Assembly: GCA_935421135.1 (NCBI GenBank) | Contig: OW285193.1 | Span: forward strand, 16,788,099-16,852,098 | Length of the DNA stretch: 64,000 bases | Direction: 5' to 3' | Source of the DNA: Bugulina stolonifera | Taxonomy: Eukaryota; Bryozoa; Gymnolaemata; Cheilostomatida; Bugulidae | Shown: piece after piece, positions 12,001 to 22,992 of the stretch | Layout: each line of letters starts with the position of its first letter | Position numbering within the stretch: the stretch's first letter is position 1 | Made by a program: the position numbers and the translations under genes | Notes under the pieces: model-generated | What the model was told of the DNA's origin: nothing | Databases searched by the model: none | The model's input: only the letters and a program-made list of their open reading frames with translations

Positions 12001-13029
12001 ATACGCCTACCAAGTACCATGTATGTTACTGCCTTTTGGCAACATTAGCATAATAATATATCTATGCAGTCTATTGTAGAGTAATTAGTCTGTGTTATAT
12101 ATTGTAATAGTTACACCTACGACTGCTAGGGTCAGGGAGTTGTCAGCTCACTATTACTTTCCACCAACTTTGATTAAATAACATTCATATAAGGCTTCAT
12201 CAGTTAATCAAAAGAATGGATTACCCACATTATACCTGAATGTTTACATATCCTGTAGCTCTGATCGATATTCTTATAACTCAAAATATGCATGAATACC
12301 TCATAACTTGTCATATGTCTGAACTTGTCATATGTCTAAACTTACTCGAGATCTCTTTAGCGGCGTCTATAAACTTGAGGTAATTCTCGTACACATTCTT
12401 CTTAAGAGCTCGCTTTGTCTCGTCACCCAGAGCCTGTAACTTTTGTCGCCCTTCCAATAAGCCATCGTCGCCTTCGACTGTTAGAGTGTTCACATCTGCC
12501 GCAAATAAAAAGCTACCTCTATAAAGCATATCTGTCAGTATCATCTTAAATTGAATTCTAATTGGAAGCTGAAATATATTGCCAGAAATACTTGGTTGAG
12601 TGGTAAACTTGTGCATAGCTGGAAAACAAAAGAAAGACTATTATGAGCTCTATGAAGCACTGGCAGGTGCTTGTCCCTACACTGTAGCATGAGAATAAGA
12701 TTTAAAAAGTAAAATTAAAACGCAATCGGTAGGTCTACCTGATGTTGTTAGTATTAAACACATAGTAAAAAGTTCAATATCAGCTGAATCTAAACATCAT
12801 TTAGCTGAAAGTGGAGAAAGGACAAAATAAATTATGTTAGTAGCCACGAAAGAAACTATTTTATAGGCCTGCTGCTATAGGCCTATCAAGCATAAAGTTA
12901 ATAAGTTTAAATATGGACAGATAATAATATAACATGACTACAAATATTTACATTTTTCCAGATCAAAGTTCTCACTCGTCAGTGCCTCCAGCAGGTTACT
13001 ACCCTCCATAGTGATAGTTGAGGAACAAT
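44..13029 (-). CDS. EXOC8: Exocyst complex component 8 (Exo84), 14 exons, 3' end outside window
   Basis: Exo84 subunit of the exocyst, which tethers secretory vesicles to the plasma membrane. Exons in transcript order: 12952-13029 (ATG at 13009-13007), 12346-12495, 11877-11972, 11702-11778, 8761-8909, 8167-8323, 7766-7901, 7375-7561, 5484-5628, 5068-5251, 1976-2106, 965-1084, 662-767, 44-234. All junctions are GT-AG and phases agree throughout, giving 1887 nt or 629 residues. Residues 20-101 are the Vps51/Exo84 N-terminal coiled region (KKNVYENYLKFIDAAKEIS, then LEGEMYQL). Residues about 118-240 are the PH domain (VVNVRDAGPVKNAFKVLMFP). A Lys/Ala/Glu-rich linker follows, then the C-terminal Exo84 domain with PEDLDVLIAQRDFEGAVD at 300-320 and QLKIEGATSLYI near 405. 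The human protein has roughly 725 residues, so about the last 80-100 are missing beyond the left edge. The start was chosen because it is the first ATG after an acceptor at 13030-13031 and the frame joins the family N-terminus. Confidence 0.95.
1151..1283. repeat. Foldback (inverted-repeat) element, about 130 bp
   Basis: Outer arms TAGGAGTTGTCTTCTCTT (1151) and its near-complement at 1266-1283 enclose inner arms around TTGAGAGAGAACAACTTCAC (about 1185) and TGTGAAGTTGTCCTTTCTCA (about 1239). The whole could fold into one long hairpin. It lies in the EXOC8 intron between exons 1976-2106 and 965-1084. A smaller relative with GTCCTCTCTCA arms lies at 48126-48199. This looks like a MITE; superfamily unknown. 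Confidence 0.6.
2110..4690. repeat. 35-bp minisatellite, about 73 copies, next to an EXOC8 acceptor
   Basis: A 35-bp unit repeats about 73 times with only point differences, mainly CTAC/CTGC/CTAT, GATAT/GACAT and GGGC/AGGC. The array fills most of the EXOC8 intron upstream of exon 1976-2106 and begins within a few bases of that exon's acceptor. On the transcribed (minus) strand each unit reads ATATACTGTAG then TGAGGTATATC. It therefore repeats an acceptor-like CTGTAG very similar to the real one (ATACTGTAG|GTGTAA) followed by a donor-like GAG|GTAT. There are no unique spacers, so it is not a CRISPR array. Open frames across it are artefacts of the repeat. Confidence 0.97.
4709..5018. mobile_element. 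PIF/Harbinger-like MITE, 310 bp
   Basis: Terminal inverted repeats AGGTGCAAACACACG and CGTGTGTTTGCACCT are flanked by a 3-bp direct repeat TAA (4706-4708 and 5019-5021). A 3-bp TWA duplication is typical of PIF/Harbinger elements. The inside is clearly richer in GC and CpG than its surroundings, with repeated ACGCTC/GAGCG motifs near both ends. It lies between the end of the 35-bp minisatellite and EXOC8 exon 5068-5251. No transposase is encoded. Confidence 0.75.
6690..7400. repeat. 39-bp minisatellite, about 18 copies, containing an EXOC8 donor
   Basis: Eighteen near-identical 39-bp units. Read on the minus strand each contains the last coding bases of EXOC8 exon 7375-7561 (AAGTCCCCAGTACTG, then GAGAGTACAG) followed by the donor GTATGTATT. 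The exon's own 3' end is the first unit of the array. The unit length is divisible by three, so both strands show long open frames that are not genes. Units differ mainly at one CpG: seven have CGC and eleven CAC on the plus strand, which reads CGA (Arg) or TGA (stop) in the EXOC8 frame. Confidence 0.97.
8339..8373 (-). repeat. Partial duplicate of an EXOC8 exon/acceptor junction
   Basis: About 35 bases here nearly repeat 8301-8335, which covers the first bases of exon 8167-8323 and its upstream acceptor. Both carry TACTTGACAGG, GCTCTCCTACTAC and AACACATC. The duplicate retains an acceptor-like CTAC/GTAG signal about 40 bp upstream of the real one. Confidence 0.7.
9040..9257. mobile_element. 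MITE of the TGTCTTCGCGACC family, left end lost
   Basis: Shares a body of roughly 210 bp with 11445-11675 and 43611-43875: ACACACCAGCCTGGGC, AGCAAAATCCCAGGTCAATG and a right end AAGAGGTCGCAAAGACG. The left terminal repeat seen in the full copy at 43611 is missing. It lies in the EXOC8 intron between exons 11702-11778 and 8761-8909. Short open frames over it are fortuitous. Confidence 0.7.
9800..10187 (+). mobile_element. First insertion unit in the U2 gene (388 bp)
   Basis: Flanked by 13-bp copies of the U2 target AGTATCTGTTCTA (9787-9799 and 10188-10200). It begins AAATT and ends CTCTTTAAACAGG, as does the second unit apart from one base. A 16-bp perfect inverted repeat, GTTTAAAGAGTGAACT at 10004-10019 and its complement at 10169-10184, brackets its 3' part. 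The first half is GC-rich. There is no coding sequence. U2-specific non-LTR retrotransposons (the Keno group) are known in other animals, so a short non-autonomous element using such machinery is one explanation. This identity is inferred only from target site and ends. Confidence 0.65.
10201..10556 (+). mobile_element. Second insertion unit in the U2 gene (356 bp)
   Basis: Follows the first unit directly and is bounded by target copies at 10188-10200 and 10557-10569. It begins AAATTCGG and ends CTCTTCAAACAGG. The middle differs from the first unit, so this is not a simple tandem duplication. It contains GC-rich palindromic parts (for example CCGGCAGGGTTTGGCAACCC) that suggest a structured RNA. 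No open frame of note. Confidence 0.65.
11445..11675. mobile_element. MITE of the TGTCTTCGCGACC family
   Basis: Homologous to 43611-43875 over ACCTGGGCCAAAAG, AGCAAAATCCCAGGTCAA and the right end GTCCAAGAGG then AAGACA; the left terminus is degraded. It ends about 25 bp from the donor of EXOC8 exon 11702-11778. Confidence 0.7.
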
Positions 13030-13620
13030 CTATAAGGAATCACAAAGTGTATAAAAACAGATAATTATTGTGACTATTCTAAAGAAGACATTTCTATGCT
13101 TTAGAATCTGTGATAGTTTGCATAAAATAAAACAATACATCAATGCAAATCTGCCCTGGTAAAACATCACAGTGCATATAACTTATTGAATGCCGTTGGT
13201 GTCTGCATAACAAGTTCACAAATGAAAATATCGTTATCTATCATCTAAACACAAGAACATTGCCTCCGGACGCAAGTTAACATAGGCATAGATTCCATGC
13301 TAATGCTGACTTGCGTTGAGAAGCAGTATGAATAATCTTTAGACGATTCAACTTACCGACTAGTCACTGGTAAAAAAGTACAGGGGATATGCGCAAGGTC
13401 ATCCACATTCACTGAAACTCTGATTCACTGACAAACTCTATTGAGATTCATACTGCGACAAGTCATTGACTGCTTACGTCCAAGTCAGTAGTTGATTAAG
13501 TCTAAAGAAAAGTTATACTTACTTATTGCTAAACAAAGCAGCCTTGAACTTGTAGCAGGCATACAATAATCAGCGCGCCCATATGCCAATCCAACTGCAG
13601 TATGTGCTGTTTCGTGAAAC
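13007..13620 (-). promoter_or_regulatory. Probable EXOC8 5' leader and promoter region
   Basis: The start-codon exon of EXOC8 begins at an acceptor (13030-13031), so at least one untranslated exon must lie upstream. Donor-like sites on the minus strand occur near 13350 (GTAAGT after GTCG) and near 13518, but I cannot choose between them. No convincing TATA box was seen. The transcription start should lie near or above 13350-13600. Confidence 0.4.
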
Positions 13621-16600
13621 ACAGTAGATATATAAAAAAAACTTGCACTTGGTGTAGGTGAGTTATTGATTTATTTCACCATTGGATTTTAATTTTAGTT
13701 ATTATTTTTATTTAAATTTGTCTTGATCTATTTTCCTTTTCCGGTTTCTGTCGCCAGTTTGCTCAATTCGATCTCGTCACTAGCTCGATAGAAAAGCTCC
13801 CAATTTTAAGTGTGGCGTCTTTTAATTAAGACGAAAGCTCGTATTGTTTAATCGAGAAAGCGCAACTCCTAACATTCTTGAATTGTTTAATGAGAAGACA
13901 ATCACCGTGGATGAAGGAGAGGATAACTTTATAATTACTCTTGTGTAGGTAATCACACAGTAGACTCCCAATCTGAATTACAATTGAATAATAATATACA
14001 GTAAAACAGTAGTCGTGGCTGTTGTGTTGTGGTGTACTCAAAACTCAAGCAAGAAGCTTCATTTGTGGCACTCATTAGACACTGGCAGTAGTCGCAGTAG
14101 TCGCAGTAGTCGCAGTAGTCCCAGTAGTCCCAGTAGATGCAGATAGTTGCAGATAGTTGCAGCCAAGACCTGTGCATGTACAGTGTATAATTATATTGCT
14201 GCCATATATGTTTTGCAAATGTATAAAATTATACTTATTTGGTTATAATTTCTTAATATCTGGTTTATATACGGAAAAGAGGATAAGTAGAGCAATCACA
14301 GAAATGAAAAGATTGCGGTGGCAACATAATTTAAGGACAGGTGCCCCATAAATTGCAAATTATTTGGTGTTATCACTTGCAAGGTACCACACTAGTTGTA
14401 GCCTAAATGTGCACAATAATGTAATGGTTTCTGTGATTTGGTGCGGTCGTCCTTGGACGACTATCGACCCAGAAATGAAGTGCCTATGAGTGGTAATAGG
14501 ACTTCGCATTACATGAAAGATCGAGCGGTCTCAGTAGCCCAAATACTACCAAAGACGACCCATCTGATCTCAAGTCCGACCTTCAGACTATACAATGAAA
14601 GAGAGTAATTCAACCTAGTAGGCGGTTCGCAGAGCGAATGACCTAGTAAAAGGAAGAGAAGTCCCTGTATCAAGTATAGATGTGTCTTTATTGAAAGCCA
14701 AGTGTAGACTGAGACAATGAACTGTAAAACAGTGCCCTTTATATAGTATAAGGACTTCCGGCCGACATGACGTCGGGAAAAGACGACGTGTGGTCGTCCG
14801 GAAGTTGCGCAACAAGATGGCCGCCGGAAGCCCGACGGCCGACCCAAAATAGGTCGGGTTCTACAAAAGTTGCTTATAATGGTCCAATTCATGTACAAAA
14901 TGAATATCAATGGATTCTGAGAGGTCGGGCCTCTGTACATGGGTATAAAAGGCATTAAAAGACTTAGAAATAATCATACAATCATATATAACAATATAAG
15001 AGTAGAGTACAAGCAGATATATACATGTATGCACGCAATAATGAGTGTCAGATGTAAGATACGACTGGGCGTACCATCACAATAATAACCCATACTTTTG
15101 CTCAAAGCTGCCAATTTTATACGCATGTAATTATGTTATTATTATTAGAAAAATACCTTATTACATATTTTTTGCTTGCTTTTGGCTGATAATCTAGTTT
15201 TTCCATGTATTATTTGACTAATTTTAAGAAACAACTTCATTGAAATTTTCAATCAAATATGTCTCTTGTACGTTGCTGATCTGAAACAATAGTCTATAAA
15301 TTACAAACTCATGTTTTTCCTCCACCTTCTGGCTCCGAGAATTACATTATTATATTCAGAAATCTGTCATCATCATAAGACAAGTAGGTGTTTTATTGTG
15401 AACTCAATATTAACCAATATTCATAATTTCCACTTAAACATGTTATTTTTATCCCTATACAGGGTAAACCACTGCCATAGAGATACATGTACTACATTGT
15501 ATCAAAGTCGAACTCTAGTGGTTATAGTAAGGTCGATAAGTAAGTAAGTGGATATACATACCCTGCTAGGTTAGGTGGAGGTATGATGTGTAAGTCCATT
15601 TGTTTCCTAGATTGCCTCCATATCTGAAGATCATTACATCATAATGATATACATGTGCTGAGGCTAATGAGGGTGAGGGCTGAAACCATGTACAGTGTAC
15701 AGTGTTTTGCTGAGACAAAAATTTAATCCAAGTTTTCTTTTTTTGTCAGCAAGAACAAATAACTGAGGAGTTGTGCTACCTTACTCACTTTTACTTTTCT
15801 GGTTTAGTCAGAACTGTTCTACAGGTATCTCCAGTCTGTGTTATCAGACTTTAAATCCGGTCTTTGTTTATGTCAATCTCATGTTTTTAGTACACTCTTG
15901 AAGTGGTCAGCATTTTATGACTGAACTAAGCTCCCAGTGTTCATCAATTACATATACGAGGAGTACTAGTTGAAGACTTACTAGTTGAGGACGTTATACG
16001 ACAAAGGGCATATTTTTGGTAACAATCAACTGAAGGATAATTATCCACTGGGGATAATCCATCATGTAAATATAACCAGTTAGACAAACTACCTGAAGCT
16101 AGACATATAAGTAACTATGGTAAAAAGGAGTGGCTATCCAGCCTTAGTAGTATTCTAGTTTCCTCATCATCATAATTGAAGTTAACATTCCAAATTTGCA
16201 GTCACTTTATTATCACTATTAGTATTAATTACTTCAAAATTTGGCACGGAATATATGCAGTGTCTTACAAGGTCACATGTTTTTATCATGTGCCACAGCA
16301 CAGGTATGAGCAGTGGGCTCATGCAGAGGCTAACCCTCTGTAGTCATCAATGAGAGAACTTTAAACATAACTACATGTTGAGTTGTCAGCCATTGTGCTG
16401 CTGATGATACGGATACAAAGGTACATGCAGACTTATCAGCAGAGAAGTATATCTAGAGCATTACTAACCCATGGTTGGAACAAGACTGAGGCAGAAGAGG
16501 TTTATAAAAAGAGGGCTAAAATATATAAAGCTGAAACAAAGCTTTGTAGCTATTCTGTCTTTGGAAATTTAAAATGAGGTAAGATAGAGTAACTCCTTGA

Positions 16601-17378
16601 GGCACCGGATTGTTAGTTCAACACCGCAAGTAATATCCGTTTGTGGCACCAGAACTATATTATTGTACTTTATGTGTGTTAGACAATGTTATCATGCCAT
16701 ATATACCTTCAAGGTTTATAGCTAGTCAATTTATTACTCAGATACATCAGTTACAATGTGTATATGTGCTACTAAATATACATTTTATTACTCTAACAAT
16801 AGCATAAATTCTAAGAATACTTGTATTGTATTGTAATGTTAGGAGGAGAATCAATTGCATTGTATTGATGCAACCATAGTACTAGAAACTGTGTTGTAAG
16901 AATTATCCTGGAAATCTTTGTAATCAAATACATAAAATAAAATCAGAATATCGCAAGTAAAAGGGGATCCTGAAACTGCATAACAATTCATTATGTTATA
17001 TGTAGCAACAGCGTAATAAAAAATGTGTTGGAGAAAAAATCAATACAGTGTAAAGGTTTAATATAAAAGTTATATCATAACATCCAAGAGCACAAGTAGG
17101 CTTGTATACCATTATTGTTTGACAATAAGTATTTGCTGACAAATAGCCCATATTGTATAGTACGTTAGCAGGTGATAGAAAATATTCATATTTATGTTTT
17201 TACTTCATAGTCTGTAAAACATCGTGACTTCAACATACTAAACCAAAATCGCTATATTATTTGGTCTTTAATGTAAACACGTTGATTGACAGGGTCGCGA
17301 TCATTGGTATTTTCTATAATTCATTGTTGCAAGACATTTTCGGTGAGCTAGTGGTAGTAGCTACATGTACATATATGG
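13030..17378. other. Spacer between EXOC8 and the DEG/ENaC gene
   Basis: Apart from the probable EXOC8 leader (to about 13600), a short 9-bp tandem (AGTCGCAGT) at 14086-14140 and the LTR-like element at 14420-15081, I see no gene. An open frame at 16383-16577 (64 codons) has no recognisable family, splice partners or promoter, and I do not call it. Confidence 0.5.
14420..15081 (-). mobile_element. Solo-LTR-like element (minus orientation)
   Basis: Starts TGTAATGGT and ends ACCATCACA, a TG...CA inverted terminus, with a 4-bp direct repeat ATAA on each side. Read on the minus strand it has a TATA box (CTATATAAAG) followed about 50 bp later by AATAAAG, the order expected for U3-R of an LTR. It is an inverted relative of 20544-21325; they share CTTCCGGCGGCCAT, GACGAC and the ends. 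No coding sequence accompanies it, consistent with a solo LTR. Confidence 0.6.
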
Positions 17379-20300
17379 CTAGCATTCGTTCATTTCCCCT
17401 TTATTTATTGAAGAGTTGTGATAACCATGGACTGCTTCCTCTAAAGCTGCTTGCTTCTGTTTCCGTCTTTGTAACCGCCTCTCTTTGATTTTTCTACAGT
17501 GTCCTATCGTGCTCATAATTATACACTCAAGGAATTCAAATGCTGTCAATACTGAACATCCGATAAATAGTCCAAGATGTCCGCCGATGCTTCCTGTAAA
17601 ACCATGTCATTGATTACCTTCATTACCTTCATTATTTGTTACAAGAACAGAGTTTCTGGAATTACCATGCTAAATTGTAAGAACTTGTAGAATATTCTAG
17701 AAAAACTGTTTGCCAGACTTGCTATACATACACATATGCCTGAGTGGTACTTGAACATGGCTGATGAGGTCACTTCTGGTTTACAAGTGTTCCAAATATG
17801 TAATATGTTTTTTATTAGTAATTTGATACACACTTCTCAGAAACCCTGAAGTCAATGCTCGCTTTGAGCTTTCAACAGCAAAATATGAATATGTTTATAT
17901 GGGTTAAGAGTTTAATAGTAAATACATGTAGTAATACAATACAAGATGTATTTATGTGACACTAATTCTCCTTAAATAAATTTCTACAAGAGTCCTGCCT
18001 GTCATCATCAGGGGAAAACAAATTTTATGTGATTGCCGACAATTCTGTTTTTATGGACACAAAGTTAGAATAGTCAGCATTTACACAACGCTGCATAAAG
18101 GAAAAAAGTGTACATTGCAGTAATTATTGGTAGGAATAGAACTAAAATTAACATTACAGTAAAAGTAAAACTATAGAAGCACTGTACATCAAACATACCA
18201 TACCATAAATGCACCTGTTTAGTACCACAGTTGAAACTAGTCCTTTGATCTACCTTTTAATGTTAGCGTACTTTTTTTTCAATTTATTTTAATGTACATG
18301 TGAATACACTTTAGCTTTATTTTATTGCCTTTCTCCGGGCCTTTAGTCTTTCTATGGATGCACTAGTAAACCCTTTCATATCTAGCTTTACAACATGCTT
18401 ACTTTCTTTCATCTAGTACACATATGCATATGTGAAATATAAGAGTAGTCCTAAAATATTTTATATCATTACCTTTCCGCTGATGATAACAATGGGACTG
18501 GACCCGGTGTCGAAATAGTAGAGAATTGAATAGCATCTCAAAAAGACGCATTTTAAAAATTTCATTTATCAATAAAAACATGATTAAGAAAATAAAAGTT
18601 CTTACCTAACAAGGCTGTGCTGTCCATTGCCTTATTTTGAATAGTTTCCATTTCTGACATGGATTCGAAATACAAATCCAGGCTCACCACATTCCCTCTG
18701 AAACATTTTAATGATGCATTATTACCTCTTTATAATCTTTCTCAGCCAGATGCTAAATGGCAACCCGTACATGAAAAAGTAGCAATTTTAGAGAAGAAAA
18801 ATTCAGAACTTTTACTCGAATTATAAACAGAATTAAAATAATATATAGAAGCCTACCAGTTGATGAAGGCCAAGCCTACACGTATATATTCTATCAAGTT
18901 GATTCATCTCTACATTATGCATGGTATTGATATGTTTATCTACTTACAACTGAAAATTCCACACCATAGAATTCTATTATTTTAGTTTGATAAGAAGTAT
19001 GAAACTATGGTAGTATTTTACATATGGAGAAAAACTTATATATATTTACAGGTATTTGGATTTTTCAATTTGACATGTTTGACTAGGTTACGAAAAGTTA
19101 CTTTTCTAGCGTTTTTTGTTTTTTTATTTTTCCATTTTACTTCATACTGTACATGTATCCAAAACCAAATAGCAAGCATATGCAATCAACAAACTCTCGT
19201 TTGCAATGAAAAGACACTGCTCATCTAAACAGCTATATATATGCAACAGGGTAAACCCTATCATAATATATTATATTGGTAAGTTTCTCTGTCAGTTGAG
19301 TGCCATGTCATTGCCACTAGTTATTTACGGCTTTCCATTTCCAAAAATAAGGTGCATTTGTACAGTATAACAATCTAGTGAAGAATGAGCAGTCGTCTAA
19401 TAAACATAACAAGACACTTTTGCTCCAGGGTATAATTTGCATACCCTGGCAGGTCTACGTGGTATATACTTTTCAGGAACGTTGAGTGTAACAGATTATC
19501 ACATATATGAAGCACTCACTTGATATACTGAACTTGTGTCCCGTACTCTGGGCCTCCCGGCACTGCCTCTGGAAGTTTTATTTTTAATTTCTTACCCAGG
19601 TCGGTTCCAAAAGGTATGTTAGGGAACCCTGAGTATGATAACTTGACATCAAACTCCTCGTCGTTGCAGGCTATGGGACAGTCGCATGATTCGCCAAAGT
19701 TGGCATTTATCTTAGCTAAAAATAAAACCATGTTACAAGCTAATGTGCAAATTCTACAAAATGGAGGTTATAAATAAGAGCGTGTTGCTAACTAGCCTCT
19801 GTTCCACAGAAAACAACAGATATACCCCCTGACTCAGGGCTGTAACAACCAGGGGGGCAAGGTGGGCCTTTGACACCCCAGAAATCTGTCCAAAAACACA
19901 TATTTGTTGGTGTCAAATTTCAAAATGAAACTTTGAGTACATTGATCACATATTTAGGGCCAGTATTGTTGTCTGAAAGACAGTGTAAGTGGCCTGTGAT
20001 TCTGTATATCTACTTGAATTTGATAGGAGAATATTTTAAGCTACTTTTAGTATCAGTCTGGGCAGCCTGATACTCCGGCCTGGAATTTTTGCCCCCTCAG
20101 CCAAAAATAGTTGTTACAGCCCTGCCCTGACTAATCTTTTGGATTATGTAGTACCCATTCTTTGGTAAATCAGCTTAACAGAGCAAGTCATGTTTAGCAG
20201 AAATAGAACATGTAGAGTAGAAGTTATGTTTGCATACCTATTTCAATAAAGGCACAACTGCTAAGTACGTCAAAGCTGCAGGAATCGAAGTCACCAGGGA

Positions 20301-22992
20301 AGTAGTAAGGTTTGCATCCACACTCGGCTACAACTTTCTTCAGCTTGCACTCTATAGCACAGGCTTCTACTGTATAGTGATCTACGTAGGTTAGCTCCTT
20401 ATCGGGATCACATTTACCCCACGGTGGATACAAGTTTGTTACCTGGTAATTCAAATAGCAAAATCAGGAAACAAAATAGTTAGAATATTTGCAACCATTT
20501 GAAAATATTCTCAGGAAGTTTTAGATCTCAATATAGATAATGTTGTAATGGTCTGGACATTTGCCTATACGGCCTCAGCTCGCCTGATGGACCTTATAGC
20601 ACCTTAAGTGCCTAGTAGTTGCCACGGCTCTACTTATCTAGTTCTGACAACCTGCACTTAGTTACCTATTAACTCATGCCTACATAGTTATGCATGTTTT
20701 GACCATACATTTGTAATTACTTATCACTTATATACTTATAATGTGAATTACTGAGCAATTATGTCCTTTTTGTACCCATGTAAAGAAGCCCGATCTCTCA
20801 GAATTGCCTGATATTGATTTTGCATATGATCTAGATGGTTTAAAGCATCTTTTGTCAAACCCAACCTATTTTGGGTCGGCCATCAGGCTTCCGGCCGCCA
20901 TATTGTTGCGCAATTTCCGGACGACACTACGTCGGCCTTTTTACCGGAAATTCCTCCAGAAGTTCCTATACTACATTGTATATAAAGCACACTGTTTTTA
21001 TGTTTGTTGTCTCAGTTCATGCTTGGATCTCAATAAAGATACATCTATACTTATATACAGAGACTCACTTCGTAGATAGATCATTCCAGTTGTTAAGGTC
21101 CTCGACCTTGCAACCTGAACTGCCTACTAGGTCGGGTCACTCTCTTTCTCAGTATAGCAAACAAGCATTGACTCGGGACCATATGGGTCGTCTTGAGTAG
21201 TTATTTGACTGCTAGTACCTGTTGATCTTTCATGTAATGAGAAGGCCTAGCACCACTCATAGGTTCTTCATTTTGGACAAGGGGTCGTCTTAGGACGACA
21301 GCACAACCCCCCAAAAACCATTACAATATTATTGCATCAAAATCTTCGAGACACATCATGCTGCAATAGTATTAGACTATGTTCCAATTAGAGCAGAGTT
21401 TGAAACTGCCACTACATGCTAGCAGGAGGTGAGAGTGCATTCCGTCCACACATAAGACTTGGCACCTTTTTACCATGCTAAGTACTCATAGCCTGAGAAA
21501 TTATATTATCCCTCTTACAGTGACTTATTTGGGAGCTTACTCTATTTTTCTGAAATCCGACGAATGCTTTCTGTCCAGGTCCTGCTGAATAACCCATGGC
21601 ATTTATGATAGGTGTCTGGTAAGGCGTGTGCACGATAAACTTTAGCCCCAGTTCGCTGCTTCCATGGAGATCAATTGACTCTGCATACTCCCACTGCAGA
21701 GAGCAATAATTCACCTTATATACATGTACTTGTATAATCGAATATGCAAAATTAATGAGCTTGTCTTTTACAGTGGAATACCAGGGGAATACAAATGTAT
21801 GAATAGCTAACAATAACAATCATCTTTGTATACAATAAAGCCATCAGGCAATTATTCAGGACTGACATAGAGGCCAAAGATAGCGGAAGGACGGACACTC
21901 ACACTTAGGCCTAAAACTGCGACGCTGGTGTAACAGCTATCTAAAAACTCGACAGATGAATTTTATGGGGGTAAAGTAAATCGAGGAAAGACCTCTAAAC
22001 TTGGCATATTTTGTGGGACTGATCTTTCCTTCCACTATCTTTGTAGAGGCCATGCAGGTTACATGTACATATTGATTACTTGTATACAAACCGTTTGGAT
22101 ATCAAGCATTATCTTCAGACCTCCAATAGGGCCGGCATTATCTTGAAACAATGGAGTGTGGATGTTTTCCTCTTCAGCTAGGAATTCTGGTAACTTTTGG
22201 TTAAACGTATAACAGTTTCCGTAAGCTCCAAATTTGTGAGTGAACCACTGAAAATGACAAGAGATTAGTGTAATGGGTGCTACTTTGAGAGAAGCGTCCT
22301 GCAACTGAAAAAGTAAGCTATAACACCTTGCACAGCATACATGTTGCCATGTAAGAGTAAAATTGATACTTCTATGCAAATTATGGGCTATTTTACAGCA
22401 TCACTTTTGCAGAATTTCTTTCTCTTGGTAACCAACTTCCTAACTATAAAATTGACTTCTGCTGAATTACATAACAAAAGAAGCCTAGACCAATTCTGAT
22501 TTTAGAAGGGAAATTCATGTAAGCAAACAAATCCAAAGATTTCACAATCAATTACCTCCTGATGGAACTAAAGTGGACAAACATTGTCACTAATATTATA
22601 CGAAACTTGATTAATGTAATTTATTTAGTAAATGTGATACGATAATTAAATTCAGTAAATTTGACGTCAAAACTTGGGCCCACCAGATGTCCACAACAGT
22701 AATATCAGCTAATCAGTCTAAGTTACCCTTGAGTCACATGCTTTCCCTCTAAATGTGCAAGACAGCAGAGTATTGGGCTCATCGCTGCTGTGGTTAGAGT
22801 GCTCATCAACCATCTGCCAGCCCGCTACTCGAGTAAAAGCAGCAAAGTTGAACATATCTTTTTCCTCATTACTCGTAGAATCTGTTGAATTATTGGAAGA
22901 CGGTTCTGTAGTGCTACTACTACTAGCACTCGCAGTGGTGGATGAAGTGGCTTCCTGGTTGACTTGACGTTTGACTCTCACACTATCAGGGA
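17379..22992 (-). CDS. Exons encoding the channel's Cys-rich extracellular region, TM2 and C-tail
   Basis: Exons 22727-22992 to 17379-17593 carry the family core: KFGAYGNCYTFN, LGLKFIVHTPYQTP, NLYPPWGKCD, the YTVEACAIEC/CGCKPYYFPGDF cysteine pattern, CDCPIACND, LDLYFESMSEMETIQNKA before TM2, and the pore-lining IGGHLGLFIGCSVLTAFEFLE. These are the palm, thumb and pore of a trimeric DEG/ENaC channel. The short cytoplasmic end is strongly basic (KERRLQRRKQKQ) and has no PPxY endocytosis motif. Confidence 0.93.
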
